Positions 16,319 through 24,787 are shown, counted from the first letter of the stretch. The stretch is 30,858 bases of DNA from DYGX01 sp035325905 (GCA_035325905.1 DAOKYY010000035.1:1-30858), one strand, 5' to 3'. Notes: generated by a model not told the origin, from the sequence alone. Numbers and translations: made by a program.

Positions 16319-18043
16319 TTAGCCGCCCAGGAAGCGGACCACGCCGTCGTTAATCACGTCCAGAATCAGCCGGGGATACAACCCGATGACCAGCATCAGC
16401 GCCACCAGCGGCGCCAGCGCCAGCACCTCGCGCGGGGCGATCTCCAGCTTGTGCTGCGTCCGGTCGTACTCGGCCCACTCAGTGTTATAGGGGCCGTGCA
16501 GCACCTTCTGAATCGCCTTCAAGATGTAGATGCCAGTCACCAGCAGGCCGAACATGCTCAGCAGCACGTAGGGCATAAAGAACTCGACCGACCCGGCGAC
16601 CACCAGATACTCGCCCACAAAGCCGTTCAGCCCCGGCAGGCCGAGCGACGCCATGCTGACGAAGATCAACAGCGCGCCGAAGACCGGGATGATGTCCCAC
16701 AGGCCGCCGTAGCGCCGCAGGTCGCGCGTGTGCGTCTTGTGATAGAGCGCGCCAACCAGCAGGAACATCCCTGCGCTCGACAGGCCGTGGTTGAACATTT
16801 GCAGCACCGCGCCGTTGAGCGCGACCACCGCCTCCTGCCGGTCGGACTCGAAGCGGTCCTGCGAGTAAAGCGTGTCCACCTTCTGCCGCGCCGCTGACTG
16901 CGAGCGCATCTCCTGGTCGGATAGCTCGATCCCGGCGGCGTTGGCGTGCAACACCCAATCGCCCTCGCCTCGCGCCCAGATGTTGCCGTACATCAGCGCG
17001 GCGACCGCCAGCCCCAGCACGACAAAGCCCATATGGTTGACCGACGAGTACGCGACCAGCCGCTTGAAGTCTTCCTGGCCCCAGGCCGCCAGCGCGCCGA
17101 GGATAATCCCCAGCACGGCCAGCAGGCCCAGAAGGCTCGCCAGGTTGTAGTCGAGGCTGACCAGCGTGCGCTGCACCACCCACTCGCGCGGGAACAGCGG
17201 GATCGCCAGCCGCAGGAACCCGTATGCGCCGAGCTTGAGCAGCACCCCCGCCAGCAGCATCGAGCCGGCGGTGGGCGCCTCGGTGTGCGCGTCCGGCAGC
17301 CAGGTGTGGAACGGCCAGGCCGGAATCTTGATCAGGAACGCGATCGCGAAGCCGAGCAGCGCATAGTATTTCGCCACGTCAACGTTCACGCCGAGAATCG
17401 TGTTCGCCTGCCCGGTGAAGATCGGCCACTCGCGCAGCATCACCGGGATGTCGAAGCTGCCGACCGACAGCCCGATCAACTGCGTGGCGAGCAGCAGGCC
17501 CAGCGACCCCGCCATGGTGTACAGGAAGAACTTGTTGGCCGCGTAGCGCCGGTTCTCGCCGCCCCACAAAAAGATCAGGAAATACATCGGGACGAGGCCC
17601 AGCTCCCAGAACAGGAAGAAGATCATCATGTCGAGCGCGACGAAGACGCCCAGCATCCCCGTTTCCAGAAACAGGAACAGCGCCATATGCTGCGGGACGC
17701 GATCCGTCACTTCGAACGAGATCAGGATCGCCAGCGGGACCAGCAGCCCGGTCAGCAGCACCATCGTCGCGCTCAGGCCGTCGACGCCGACGTGCCACGA
17801 CGCGTTCAGCTGCGGGAACCACTCGACCTGATACTCGTAGGCCCACTCGTCCGGCCCCGGCGGGTTGGACTGCACGTTGGCGAAGACCACGATCGCCATC
17901 ACCAGCACAACCAGGCTGACTCCGAACGCCAGCCAGCGGGCGAGTTGAGCTTTTTCGCGCGGGAGCGCGAAGACCACCACCGCGCCCAGCAGCGGCAGCA
18001 GGGTCAGCGTCGTGAGGAAGTCTCCCGGAATGAAATCGAACAT
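16319..18043 (-). CDS. nuoM: NADH-quinone oxidoreductase subunit M (canonical copy)
   Basis: 574 residues against about 500 in most bacteria. All key residues are present: E147 (FWELGLVPMYFLIFLWGG, TM5), K239 (IKIPAWPFHTWLPDAHTEAP, TM7), K270 (TM8) and E478 (GLNGFVGEYLV, TM12). The extra length is an insertion of about 55 residues (351-406) between VVLGLAVAAL and LNGAVLQMFNHGL, where ordinary NuoM has roughly ten. It contains MYGNIWARGEGDWVLHANAA and a charged helix with RQKVDTLYSQDRFESDRQEA. This loop joins two membrane helices and should be exposed. Gene order L-M-M-N with short gaps indicates one transcript. Confidence 0.95.
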   Translation of the reverse strand: MFDFIPGDFLTTLTLLPLLGAVVVFALPREKAQLARWLAFGVSLVVLVMAIVVFANVQSNPPGPDEWAYEYQVEWFPQLNASWHVGVDGLSATMVLLTGLLVPLAILISFEVTDRVPQHMALFLFLETGMLGVFVALDMMIFFLFWELGLVPMYFLIFLWGGENRRYAANKFFLYTMAGSLGLLLATQLIGLSVGSFDIPVMLREWPIFTGQANTILGVNVDVAKYYALLGFAIAFLIKIPAWPFHTWLPDAHTEAPTAGSMLLAGVLLKLGAYGFLRLAIPLFPREWVVQRTLVSLDYNLASLLGLLAVLGIILGALAAWGQEDFKRLVAYSSVNHMGFVVLGLAVAALMYGNIWARGEGDWVLHANAAGIELSDQEMRSQSAARQKVDTLYSQDRFESDRQEAVVALNGAVLQMFNHGLSSAGMFLLVGALYHKTHTRDLRRYGGLWDIIPVFGALLIFVSMASLGLPGLNGFVGEYLVVAGSVEFFMPYVLLSMFGLLVTGIYILKAIQKVLHGPYNTEWAEYDRTQHKLEIAPREVLALAPLVALMLVIGLYPRLILDVINDGVVRFLGG

Positions 18044-18061
18044 TGCGCTGCGCCTCCGCCT

Positions 18062-20335
18062 TTAGCGAACCTGGAGCAAGAACAGCGTGCCAATCGCCAG
18101 CAGCCCCAGCGTGACGAACAGCAGATATTGCTGAATCCGCCCGGTCTGGATCTGGCGGAACCACGCGGCGAAGTCGCCAATCGCGCGCGGGATGCCATCG
18201 CCCACGCCGTCGATCACGACCGTGTTAAACCGCTTGAACGCCTCGCCGAGCCAGATGAAGCTCTCGGCGATCGTCTCCAGCACGCCGTCGATCGTCTCTT
18301 TGTCGATCGCCTGAATCACGACATTCGTGGCGAACCACTCCGCCGGGCGCAGCAGATAGCGCCGGTACAGCAGGTCGATGTAGAAGCGGTTTTGCAGCGC
18401 GCGCCACACGCCCGCGCCAAGCGCCCGCTCGGTTGGGTCGACCTCGCTCTCGGCCAGCGGGCGGCGCCCGTACAGCCACCAACCCACCCCCAGGCCGCCG
18501 AGCGCGATCACCACGCTGAGCAGCACCGGCAGCCCGTCCAGTTCGAGCGCGGTGGGATGTTCCAACAGCGTCCCGCCCAGGAACTCGTGCAGCGGGTTAT
18601 CCAGCGCGCCGAGCAGCGGAAAGTCGGTATGCACGCCGATGAACCCGGCGAAGATGGCGAAGAACGCCAGCACGACCAGCGGAATCTCCATCTGCGCGGC
18701 GCTCGTCGCGTCCTGGCGCGTGATCGGCACGCCTTCCAGGCGGCGCGCCGCCGCCCAGCGCGAGTTCACCCACCGGTTGCGGAACGTGCCGATCCCGGCG
18801 TGCGCGGCGGAGGCCGTGCGCGGCGCTCCCCAGAAGGTCATGAACCACATCCGCGCGGTGTAGAACGCAGTCAGCAGCGCGGCAGTAACCAGCATGATCA
18901 GCACGAACAACGCCAGCGGGTAGCCTTCGCCGGTCCCATGCCAGGCGTCCGCGATGATCTCGTCCTTCGACCAGAACCCGGCCGTAATCAGCGGAAAGCC
19001 CGCCAGCGACAGCCCGCCAATCGCCATCGTGATCGCGGTCAGCGGGATGCGGTCCAACAGGCCACCCATGCGCCGCACGTCGTTGGCCGGGGCGACATAG
19101 TCCATCACCAGCCCGTCCGGCTCCGGGTGCGGGTGGTGCGGCTCGCCGTGCTCGTGCGCTTCGTGCTCGCCGTGCTCCATCGCGTGGATCACCACGCCGG
19201 ACGCCATGAACAGCAGCGCCTTGAAGAAGGCGTGGTTGATCAGATGGAACGCCGCCGCGACCCACGCGCCGATCCCCAGCGCCGCGACCATGAAGCCAAG
19301 CTGGCTGATCGTCGAATAGGCCAGGATGCGCTTGATGTCGTTCTGGCCGACCGCCAGCACACCCGCGAACAGCGCGGTGAAGCCGCCGACCAGCCCCATC
19401 AGGATCATCGGCGCGCTGAACTCGCCGTGGTGGAAGTCCGCCCCGGCCGAGAGCAGCGGGAACATACGGACCAGCATGTACACGCCGGCGGAAACCATCG
19501 TCGCGGCGTGGATCATGGCGCTGACCGGCGTCGGGCCTTCCATCGCGTCCGGCAGCCAGACGTGCAGCGGGAACTGCGAGCTTTTGCCGATGGTGCCGAT
19601 CACCAGCAAGATGCCGACGATGGCCGCCACGCTGCCGCCGAACAGCACGCCCGGCGAGAGCGCCGGGTCGCTGAGGGTGTGCAGCATTTCCTCGTTATAG
19701 AGGATGTCGCGGAAGTTGAGCGTGCCCGCCTCGATGAACAGGTAGCCGATGCCGACCAGCATCAGCACGTCGGCCACGCGCGTCGTCATGAACGCCTTGA
19801 CGCCCGCCTGCATCGCGCTCTTTTTGTGGAACCAGAAGCCGATCAGCAGGTACGAGCACAGGCCCATCACTTCCCAGCCGACGAACAGCATCAACAGGTT
19901 GTCGGCCAGCACCAGCGTCAGCATCGCGCCCGCGAACAGCGAGATATACGCGAAGAAGCGCGAGTTGTGCGGGTCGTCACGCATGTAGCCGAGCGAGTAG
20001 ACGAAGATCAGCAGGCACGTCAGCGGGACCATCAGCAGCATGTAGGCCGTCAGCGGGTCCACCAGCACGCCCATCCTGAAGGTCGTCGCGCCGAGGGTCA
20101 TCCAGTCAATCGTGCTGCCGAAGACTTCCTCGCCCAGGTGCGCGTCCGAGGCCCAGACGACCTTGACGAACTCGATCATGCTGAGCACCCACGAAATCCC
20201 GATCCCGGCCAGCGCCACCACGTGGCTGAGAGTCCGGTTCGGCGTGGTGAACAGCATAATGATCGCGAAGCTGAGCAGCGGAAAGAAAAGGATCAGCCAG
20301 GGCAGATAGTCGGCGTCAAACCAGTTGATAGTCAT
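18062..20335 (-). CDS. nuoL: NADH-quinone oxidoreductase subunit L with extended lateral helix
   Basis: 757 residues; typical NuoL has 610-660. It is the distal antiporter-like subunit and also carries the long amphipathic helix that clamps the membrane arm. The pump core is normal: E155 (FVGWEVMGLCSYLLIGFW) and K251 (GKSSQFPLHVWLPDAMEGPT). Two additions are visible. A His-rich loop (384-403, about nine histidines) precedes DVRRMGGL. The C-terminal stretch between FYIDLLYR (651) and QTGRIQ (735) is 85 residues, about 29 more than in Nqo12 of Thermus as I remember it, which would lengthen the lateral helix enough to span one more subunit. This fits the extra NuoM encoded next to it. Confidence 0.95.
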   Translation of the reverse strand: MTINWFDADYLPWLILFFPLLSFAIIMLFTTPNRTLSHVVALAGIGISWVLSMIEFVKVVWASDAHLGEEVFGSTIDWMTLGATTFRMGVLVDPLTAYMLLMVPLTCLLIFVYSLGYMRDDPHNSRFFAYISLFAGAMLTLVLADNLLMLFVGWEVMGLCSYLLIGFWFHKKSAMQAGVKAFMTTRVADVLMLVGIGYLFIEAGTLNFRDILYNEEMLHTLSDPALSPGVLFGGSVAAIVGILLVIGTIGKSSQFPLHVWLPDAMEGPTPVSAMIHAATMVSAGVYMLVRMFPLLSAGADFHHGEFSAPMILMGLVGGFTALFAGVLAVGQNDIKRILAYSTISQLGFMVAALGIGAWVAAAFHLINHAFFKALLFMASGVVIHAMEHGEHEAHEHGEPHHPHPEPDGLVMDYVAPANDVRRMGGLLDRIPLTAITMAIGGLSLAGFPLITAGFWSKDEIIADAWHGTGEGYPLALFVLIMLVTAALLTAFYTARMWFMTFWGAPRTASAAHAGIGTFRNRWVNSRWAAARRLEGVPITRQDATSAAQMEIPLVVLAFFAIFAGFIGVHTDFPLLGALDNPLHEFLGGTLLEHPTALELDGLPVLLSVVIALGGLGVGWWLYGRRPLAESEVDPTERALGAGVWRALQNRFYIDLLYRRYLLRPAEWFATNVVIQAIDKETIDGVLETIAESFIWLGEAFKRFNTVVIDGVGDGIPRAIGDFAAWFRQIQTGRIQQYLLFVTLGLLAIGTLFLLQVR

Positions 20336-20378
20336 AGGCGATGTATCCTAATTCGGCTGTGGCTCTCACCGGCGCCGA

Positions 20379-20687
20379 TCACCATTTCAGCACGTTCACG
20401 TCGTCCACCACCACCGAGCGGCGCTGGCGGTAGATGTTGATGATCAGCGCGAGACCGACGGCCACCTCGGCGGCGGCGACCACGAACACGAACGCGGCGA
20501 AGACCTGCCCGCCGACGCTCGCCGGTTGGTTGTAGCGCCAGAACGCCACCAGGTTGATGTTGGCCGCGTTCAGCATCAGCTCGATGCTCATGAGAATGGC
20601 GACCGCGTTGCGCCGCGCCAGCACGCCGTACAGCCCGATGCTGAACAGGCCCGCCGCGACCAGCAAGTACATATAGAGCGGAACCAT
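20379..20687 (-). CDS. nuoK: NADH-quinone oxidoreductase subunit K
   Basis: 102 residues, three membrane helices, homologous to Mrp/MnhC proteins. The two conserved buried glutamates are seen: the first in AILMSIELMLNAANINLVAF (E36) and the second in VFVVAAAEVAVGLALI (E74). Both are part of the proton path linking the quinone site to the antiporter subunits. ATG at 20687 lies 9 nt after nuoJ, and nuoL follows after 43 nt. The C-terminal tail (RRSVVVDDVNVLKW) is typical. Confidence 0.95.
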   Translation of the reverse strand: MVPLYMYLLVAAGLFSIGLYGVLARRNAVAILMSIELMLNAANINLVAFWRYNQPASVGGQVFAAFVFVVAAAEVAVGLALIINIYRQRRSVVVDDVNVLKW

Positions 20688-20695
20688 CGGCGTCT

Positions 20696-21298
20696 CTACT
20701 CCTGACTCTCGACCAGCGGCGCGCGCTCGGCCATCGCGGGCGGCGCGGCCTCGTCATCATCCCCCGGCCCTGGCCGGACCAGCATCACCGCGCCGACCAG
20801 CGCCGCCATCAGCAGTACGGAGGCGACTTCAAATGGCAGCATGTAGCCTTCGGGGTCAACAAACGCCTCGCCTAGCAGCGCGATGCTGTCGTCGGGGACC
20901 GGCGGCGGGTTCTTCTCGGTGAACGCCGCACCCCACCCCTCGACGCCCAGCTCGCTCATGATCGGCGTTACGACCGAGGCGAGCATCGCGAACAGCACCA
21001 CCGCGACCACCACGCCCGCAATCCACTGGCTGTTGGTCGGGCGGACCGCCGTCACCTGCGGCGTCAGCATGATCGCGAAGATGATCAGGATCGCGATCGC
21101 GCCGATGTAGACGACGACCTGGATGCCCGCCAGAAACGGCGCGGTCAGCAGCGCGAACAGGCCCGCCACGCCAAAGAGGCTCAGCATCAGAAACAGCGCG
21201 GCGTGAAACAGGTTGCGCGTGGTGACGACCAGCAGCGCCCCGCCCAGCGTGATCAGGCTGAAAAGCAGAAAAACAAGGCTTTCGACCGTTAGCTCCAC
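20696..21298 (-). CDS. nuoJ: NADH-quinone oxidoreductase subunit J
   Basis: 200 residues, five membrane helices. LFSLITLGGALLVVTTRNLFH at the N terminus and the pi-bulge helix region FLAGIQVVVYIGAIAILIIF (TM3, with the conserved Y-x-GA) identify it. TM3 of this subunit rotates during turnover and connects quinone chemistry to the water channel. A loop of about 30 residues with ENPPPVPDD-like composition (around 127-145) precedes the last helix, and the tail is acidic. GTG start at 21298 with GGAGGT upstream; the gap to nuoH is 9 nt. Confidence 0.95.
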   Translation of the reverse strand: MELTVESLVFLLFSLITLGGALLVVTTRNLFHAALFLMLSLFGVAGLFALLTAPFLAGIQVVVYIGAIAILIIFAIMLTPQVTAVRPTNSQWIAGVVVAVVLFAMLASVVTPIMSELGVEGWGAAFTEKNPPPVPDDSIALLGEAFVDPEGYMLPFEVASVLLMAALVGAVMLVRPGPGDDDEAAPPAMAERAPLVESQE

Positions 21299-21307
21299 GC
21301 GGACCTC

Positions 21308-22534
21308 CTAGCTGCCAGCGCCCGCCGGCGCGGCTCCGGCTATCGAGTCGTCCACCGCCGCCGGATTGACGACCGGTTCCAGCGCGCGCCGCCGCGCTTC
21401 CAGGCGCAGGCGCTCGCGCCGGCCCTGCTCGCGCAGCAGCATCCCCACGCCCAGGATCATGATGATATTGACCACGAACAGCACCAGCGAGGGCAGCAGC
21501 GCGTCGCGCAAGCTGTCGATGGCGTCCGTGCCGGGCATGATCTTCCACACGAACGCGACCACGATCAGGTTGATCAGGCTCAGCGGCACAAGGAACTTCC
21601 AGCCGAGGTTGAGCACCTGGTCGACGCGGATGCGCGGCAGCGTCATGCGGATCCACAGCACGACGAAATAGCCGATGAAGCTCTTGACCAGCAGATACAC
21701 GATGCCGAGCGCCGGGACATCGTACACGAACGGGCCGCGCCAGCCGCCCAGGAACAGCACCGCCATGATCATGCCGACGGTGAAGGCGTGGAGAAACTCG
21801 CCGACGTAAAACAGCCCGAACTTGAAGCCGGAATACTCCACCTGGTACCCGGCCACCAGCTCCGACTCGGCTTCGAGAATGTCAAACGGCGCGCGCCCCA
21901 GCTCTGCCATGCTGGCGATGATGAAGATCAGCACGGTCAGCGGGACGGCCAGCACATACATGACATGCTGGCTCTGGACCACGTCCTGCGTGCTCATCGA
22001 TCCGGCCAGCACGACCGGCACCAGCATCGCCAGCGCCATCGGGACTTCGTAGCTGATCAGCTGCGCGACGGCGCGGAAGGCCCCCAGCAGCGCGAATTTG
22101 TTGTTGCTGCCCCAGCCCGCCATCAGGATCGCGATCGCGCCCAGCGAGCCGACGGCGAACAGGTACAGCACGCCGATGCTGAGGTCCACGCCGATCAGGG
22201 TCGGGGTGAAGGGCACCACGACCCACAGCAGCAGGACGGACATCACCGACAGCAGCGGGGCGATATTAAACACCCAGCGGTCAACGCCGCTGTGCATGAT
22301 GTCTTCCTTGAGCACAATTTTGATCGCGTCGGCGACCGTCTGCACGATCCCGAAGGGACCGGCGCGGTTCGGCCCCAGCCGGTCCTGGAACCGGCCCGCG
22401 ATCTTGCGCTCGACCCAGATCAGGAAGAACGTCCACACCAGCCCGATCGTCGCCAGCCCGAGCGCGCCGAGCGTCTTGGCAATCAGCACGGCGAGATCGC
22501 GCGAGAGGCCGATATCTACCAGAAAATCAGTCAT
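21308..22534 (-). CDS. nuoH: NADH-quinone oxidoreductase subunit H
   Basis: 408 residues, eight membrane helices, forming much of the quinone chamber and the entry of the proton path (E-channel). Signatures: WVERKIAGRFQDRLGPNRAG near the N terminus and DILEAESELVAGYQVEYSGF, the glutamate-rich loop. The C-terminal extension after about residue 370 (REQGRRERLRLEARRRALEP...) is charged, low in complexity and longer than normal. ATG at 22534 was chosen since GGAG lies 8 nt upstream; the frame upstream of it runs through a terminator. nuoA ends 75 nt upstream and nuoI does not follow, unlike the textbook order. Confidence 0.95.
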   Translation of the reverse strand: MTDFLVDIGLSRDLAVLIAKTLGALGLATIGLVWTFFLIWVERKIAGRFQDRLGPNRAGPFGIVQTVADAIKIVLKEDIMHSGVDRWVFNIAPLLSVMSVLLLWVVVPFTPTLIGVDLSIGVLYLFAVGSLGAIAILMAGWGSNNKFALLGAFRAVAQLISYEVPMALAMLVPVVLAGSMSTQDVVQSQHVMYVLAVPLTVLIFIIASMAELGRAPFDILEAESELVAGYQVEYSGFKFGLFYVGEFLHAFTVGMIMAVLFLGGWRGPFVYDVPALGIVYLLVKSFIGYFVVLWIRMTLPRIRVDQVLNLGWKFLVPLSLINLIVVAFVWKIMPGTDAIDSLRDALLPSLVLFVVNIIMILGVGMLLREQGRRERLRLEARRRALEPVVNPAAVDDSIAGAAPAGAGS

Positions 22535-22567
22535 GCGAAGTCTCCAGCGAGAGCCGAACGGGCACAC

Positions 22568-22600
22568 AAAAAGCCGGTAGGTACCTGCCAGACTACCGGC
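22568..22600 (-). terminator. intrinsic terminator between nuoA and nuoH
   Basis: On the minus strand GCCGGTAG, a 12-nt loop and CTACCGGC, followed immediately by TTTTTGTG. It lies 10 nt past the nuoA stop and 34 nt before the nuoH start, inside the nuo gene run. The stem has 8 perfect pairs and a proper T tract. Confidence 0.85.
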
Positions 22601-22609
22601 CTCGGCTGT

Positions 22610-22972
22610 TTAGCTCGCCCACTCCAGCGCCCGTTTGCGCCACGTATAGACCAGCGCCACGATTAACAGCACGATAAAGAGGACGACCTCGAACAGCGCA
22701 AAAAGGCCCAGCTTGTTGTACGCCAGCGCCCACGGGAACAGGAACACTACTTCGACATCAAACAGCAGGAACACCAGCGCGTAAATGTAATACTGGGCGC
22801 GGAACTGGACCCAGGTGTTGCCCACGGTCTCCACGCCGCACTCGTACACCTGGTCCTTAACCGGATTCGGGCGCTTGGGCGCCAGGAATTTCGCCAGAAT
22901 GATCGGCGTGGCCGGCAGTAGCCAGGCGAGCGCCAGGAATACCCCCACGAAAATCCACTCATTGACCGTCAT
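22610..22972 (-). CDS. nuoA: NADH-quinone oxidoreductase subunit A
   Basis: 120 residues, three membrane helices, lining the quinone cavity with NuoH and NuoJ. The family loop PNPVKDQVYECGVETVGNTW after helix 1 includes the conserved cysteine and the YECG motif. YYIYALVFLLFDVEVVFLFP is the second-helix signature with the conserved D and E. GGAGGA lies about 11 nt before the ATG. It is the first gene of the cluster and is cut off from nuoH by a terminator, so it may be transcribed in excess of the rest. nuoB, C and D, which normally follow, are absent. Confidence 0.95.
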   Translation of the reverse strand: MTVNEWIFVGVFLALAWLLPATPIILAKFLAPKRPNPVKDQVYECGVETVGNTWVQFRAQYYIYALVFLLFDVEVVFLFPWALAYNKLGLFALFEVVLFIVLLIVALVYTWRKRALEWAS

Positions 22973-23060
22973 GAGCCGCGCATCCTCCAGCAGGGCCTGG
23001 ATGGGAACCTTGTAACATCAACAAAGCAACTTCAAATCGGTTTCGGGGCAACAGGTGATT

Positions 23061-23089
23061 AGTATAACCGCCGCCCGGCGGGCGAGCAA
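23061..23089 (-). promoter_or_regulatory. promoter upstream of nuoA
   Basis: Minus strand TTGCTC, 17-nt spacer, TATACT; predicted start near 23054, about 80 nt before the nuoA ATG. Confidence 0.6.
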
Positions 23090-23178
23090 TGCTTCTCCCG
23101 CCTCCGTGACGCCCCCATTCTAGCATCTGGGCGCGGCGAGCACAAAACCCCTGCGCCGCCGGGGCGTCCTGTCTGCGC

Positions 23179-23184
23179 TATAAT
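23179..23184 (+). promoter_or_regulatory. possible -10 element for the first FemAB gene
   Basis: A perfect TATAAT in the context CGCTATAAT, 40 nt before the ATG at 23225, but no recognisable -35. The same CGCTATAAT occurs at 27384-27392, where a -35 is present. Confidence 0.45.
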
Positions 23185-23224
23185 CTGCCGCGGAATTGGA
23201 GTCTTCGAAAGTGACGAACGGCAT

Positions 23225-24253
23225 ATGCCTGACCGGATCATCTCGCCCCAGCCTGCGGACTGGGATGCCTTTGTCGAGGCGCACCCGCGCGCCCACCTTC
23301 TGCAAACCAGCGCCTGGGGCGTGCTGAAGACCGCCTTCGGCTGGCAGGCGGAGCGGGTCGCGCTGGCCGGGGACGGCGGCGCGATCGTCGCCGGGGTGCA
23401 AATTCTGTATCGCCCGCTGCCGCTGCGTCTCGGGCGGCTGGCCTACGCGCCGTTCGGCCCGCTGGTCGATTGGTCGAACGGCGAGCAGGTGCGCGCGCTG
23501 ATGGCCGGAGCCGATCGGGCGGTCCGGCGCCGCCGCGCCGCGTTGCTGAAAATCGAGCCGGGTTACGGGCTGGAAGGCGTTGATTTCACGCGCTGGAAAT
23601 TCCGCGCCAGCCCGCAGACCGTCCAGCCGCCGCGCTCGTATCTGATTGACCTGTCCGCCGGCGAAGAAGCGATCCTGGCGCGTATGAACCAGGGCACGCG
23701 CCGCAACATCCGCAAAAGCGAGCGCTTCGAGGTCGCGATCCGCGAAGGCACGCGCGCCGACCTGGACAGCTTCAACGCGCTGCTGCACGAAACCGGCTCG
23801 CGCGAGGCGTTTGGCGTCCACGCGCCGCGCTATTATGAGCATGTCTACGACCGCTTCGTGCCCCAGGGGCGCGGCGTTCTGCTGCTCGGCAGCTACGCCG
23901 GACAAGACCTGGCCGGAGCGATGGTCTTCGCGCTGGCCGATCAGGCGTGGTACCTCTACGGCGCGTCGTCTGACCGCGAGCGACAGCGCATGGCATCCTA
24001 CGGCGTGCAGTGGGCGGGCATCCGCTGGGCGAAGGCGCGCGGCGCGTCCTGTTACGACATGGTCGGCGTGCCGGACGCCGACATCGACACGCTGGAAGCG
24101 GAGTTCGCCGGGCGCGAGGACGGGCTATGGGGCGTCTACCGCTTCAAGCGCGGCTGGGGCGGGACGGTCGTGCGCGGCGCAGGCGCCTGGGACCGCGTCT
24201 ACAACCCGCTGCTCTACGCCCTGTATCGTTTCGCCGTGGCGCGGGCCGGGTAA
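23225..24253 (+). CDS. FemAB-family aminoacyl/peptidyl transferase (copy 1)
   Basis: 342 residues. FemABX proteins have two GNAT-like domains and transfer amino acids from aminoacyl-tRNA to lipid II or peptidoglycan precursors. Family marks: LLQTSAWGVLKTAFGW near the N terminus; MNQGTRRNIRKSERFEV (about 156-172), the basic start of the second domain; YLYGASSDRERQRMASYGVQ; and IRWAKARGASCYDMVGVPD followed by WGVYRFKRGWGGTVV at the end. The coiled-coil arm of FemA that binds tRNA is not evident, as in many non-staphylococcal members. It is a paralogue of the gene at 25318. Which residue it adds, and whether it acts on peptidoglycan at all, is not known. Confidence 0.88.
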   Translation: MPDRIISPQPADWDAFVEAHPRAHLLQTSAWGVLKTAFGWQAERVALAGDGGAIVAGVQILYRPLPLRLGRLAYAPFGPLVDWSNGEQVRALMAGADRAVRRRRAALLKIEPGYGLEGVDFTRWKFRASPQTVQPPRSYLIDLSAGEEAILARMNQGTRRNIRKSERFEVAIREGTRADLDSFNALLHETGSREAFGVHAPRYYEHVYDRFVPQGRGVLLLGSYAGQDLAGAMVFALADQAWYLYGASSDRERQRMASYGVQWAGIRWAKARGASCYDMVGVPDADIDTLEAEFAGREDGLWGVYRFKRGWGGTVVRGAGAWDRVYNPLLYALYRFAVARAG

Positions 24254-24280
24254 GAGGCGCGGCGCAGAAAGGGCAGGCTT

Positions 24281-24787
24281 ATGAGCGTCATCACCATCAA
24301 CCCCGGCCACCCGCTCTGGCTGGCGTTTGTCATTCACCTGGGCCGGCACGACATGGCGCGTATTGTCCTGGACGAAGATGGCGCGGCGCAGCCTGACGTG
24401 CACTATCTGGCCGCGTCGATCGGCGATCTCGTCGTCGGCAATCTGTGCCTGCGCTACCAGCCGATCCTGATTCCGGCGGACGAAGCCAGCGGCGGCGAGC
24501 CGACCCCGCTGCTAGGACCCGGCGAGCAGCCATTCACCGAGCTGTTCGTCTGCGCGTTCGCGGTCGAAAACGAATACCGCCGCCAGGGGCACGGGCGCGA
24601 GTTGCAGCTTGCCGGGCTGGCGCTGGCGCGCGAACTGGGCTGCTACCAGGTGCGCTCGTGGTCCTCGCTCGATAAGGCTGCCAATTTCGCGTTGAAAATG
24701 AGCCTCGGTTTCGCGCTGCACCCTGCCGTCGAGATCGCGGCGAACGGCGCGCCGATCAGCGGCGCGTACTTCGTGATGCACGTCTGA
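24281..24787 (+). CDS. GNAT-family N-acetyltransferase
   Basis: 168 residues. The acetyl-CoA site is visible: FVCAFAVENEYRRQGHGREL (about 88-107) contains beta-4 and the R/Q-x2-G-x-G/A loop as RRQGHG, followed by the helix LAGLALARELGCYQVRSWSS and the typical DKAANFALKMSLGFALHPA end (N/F ... GF). It should transfer an acetyl group to an amine; the substrate cannot be predicted. It begins 27 nt after the first FemAB gene with AAGGGCAGG upstream, so the two are probably co-transcribed. Confidence 0.88.
   Translation: MSVITINPGHPLWLAFVIHLGRHDMARIVLDEDGAAQPDVHYLAASIGDLVVGNLCLRYQPILIPADEASGGEPTPLLGPGEQPFTELFVCAFAVENEYRRQGHGRELQLAGLALARELGCYQVRSWSSLDKAANFALKMSLGFALHPAVEIAANGAPISGAYFVMHV

Noticed and set aside
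14656..18043. Recent duplication or assembly artefact of nuoM
   Set aside because: The two proteins differ strongly in sequence, length and key residues, so they are old paralogues.
16946..20440. 1164-codon open frame on the plus strand
   Set aside because: It lies antisense to nuoM and nuoL, has a composition of D, R, Q, H and P typical of a GC-rich shadow frame, and no domain or ribosome-binding site.
22568..22600. Riboswitch upstream of nuoH
   Set aside because: The hairpin stands alone with a T tract; there is no room for an aptamer between the nuoA stop and the hairpin.
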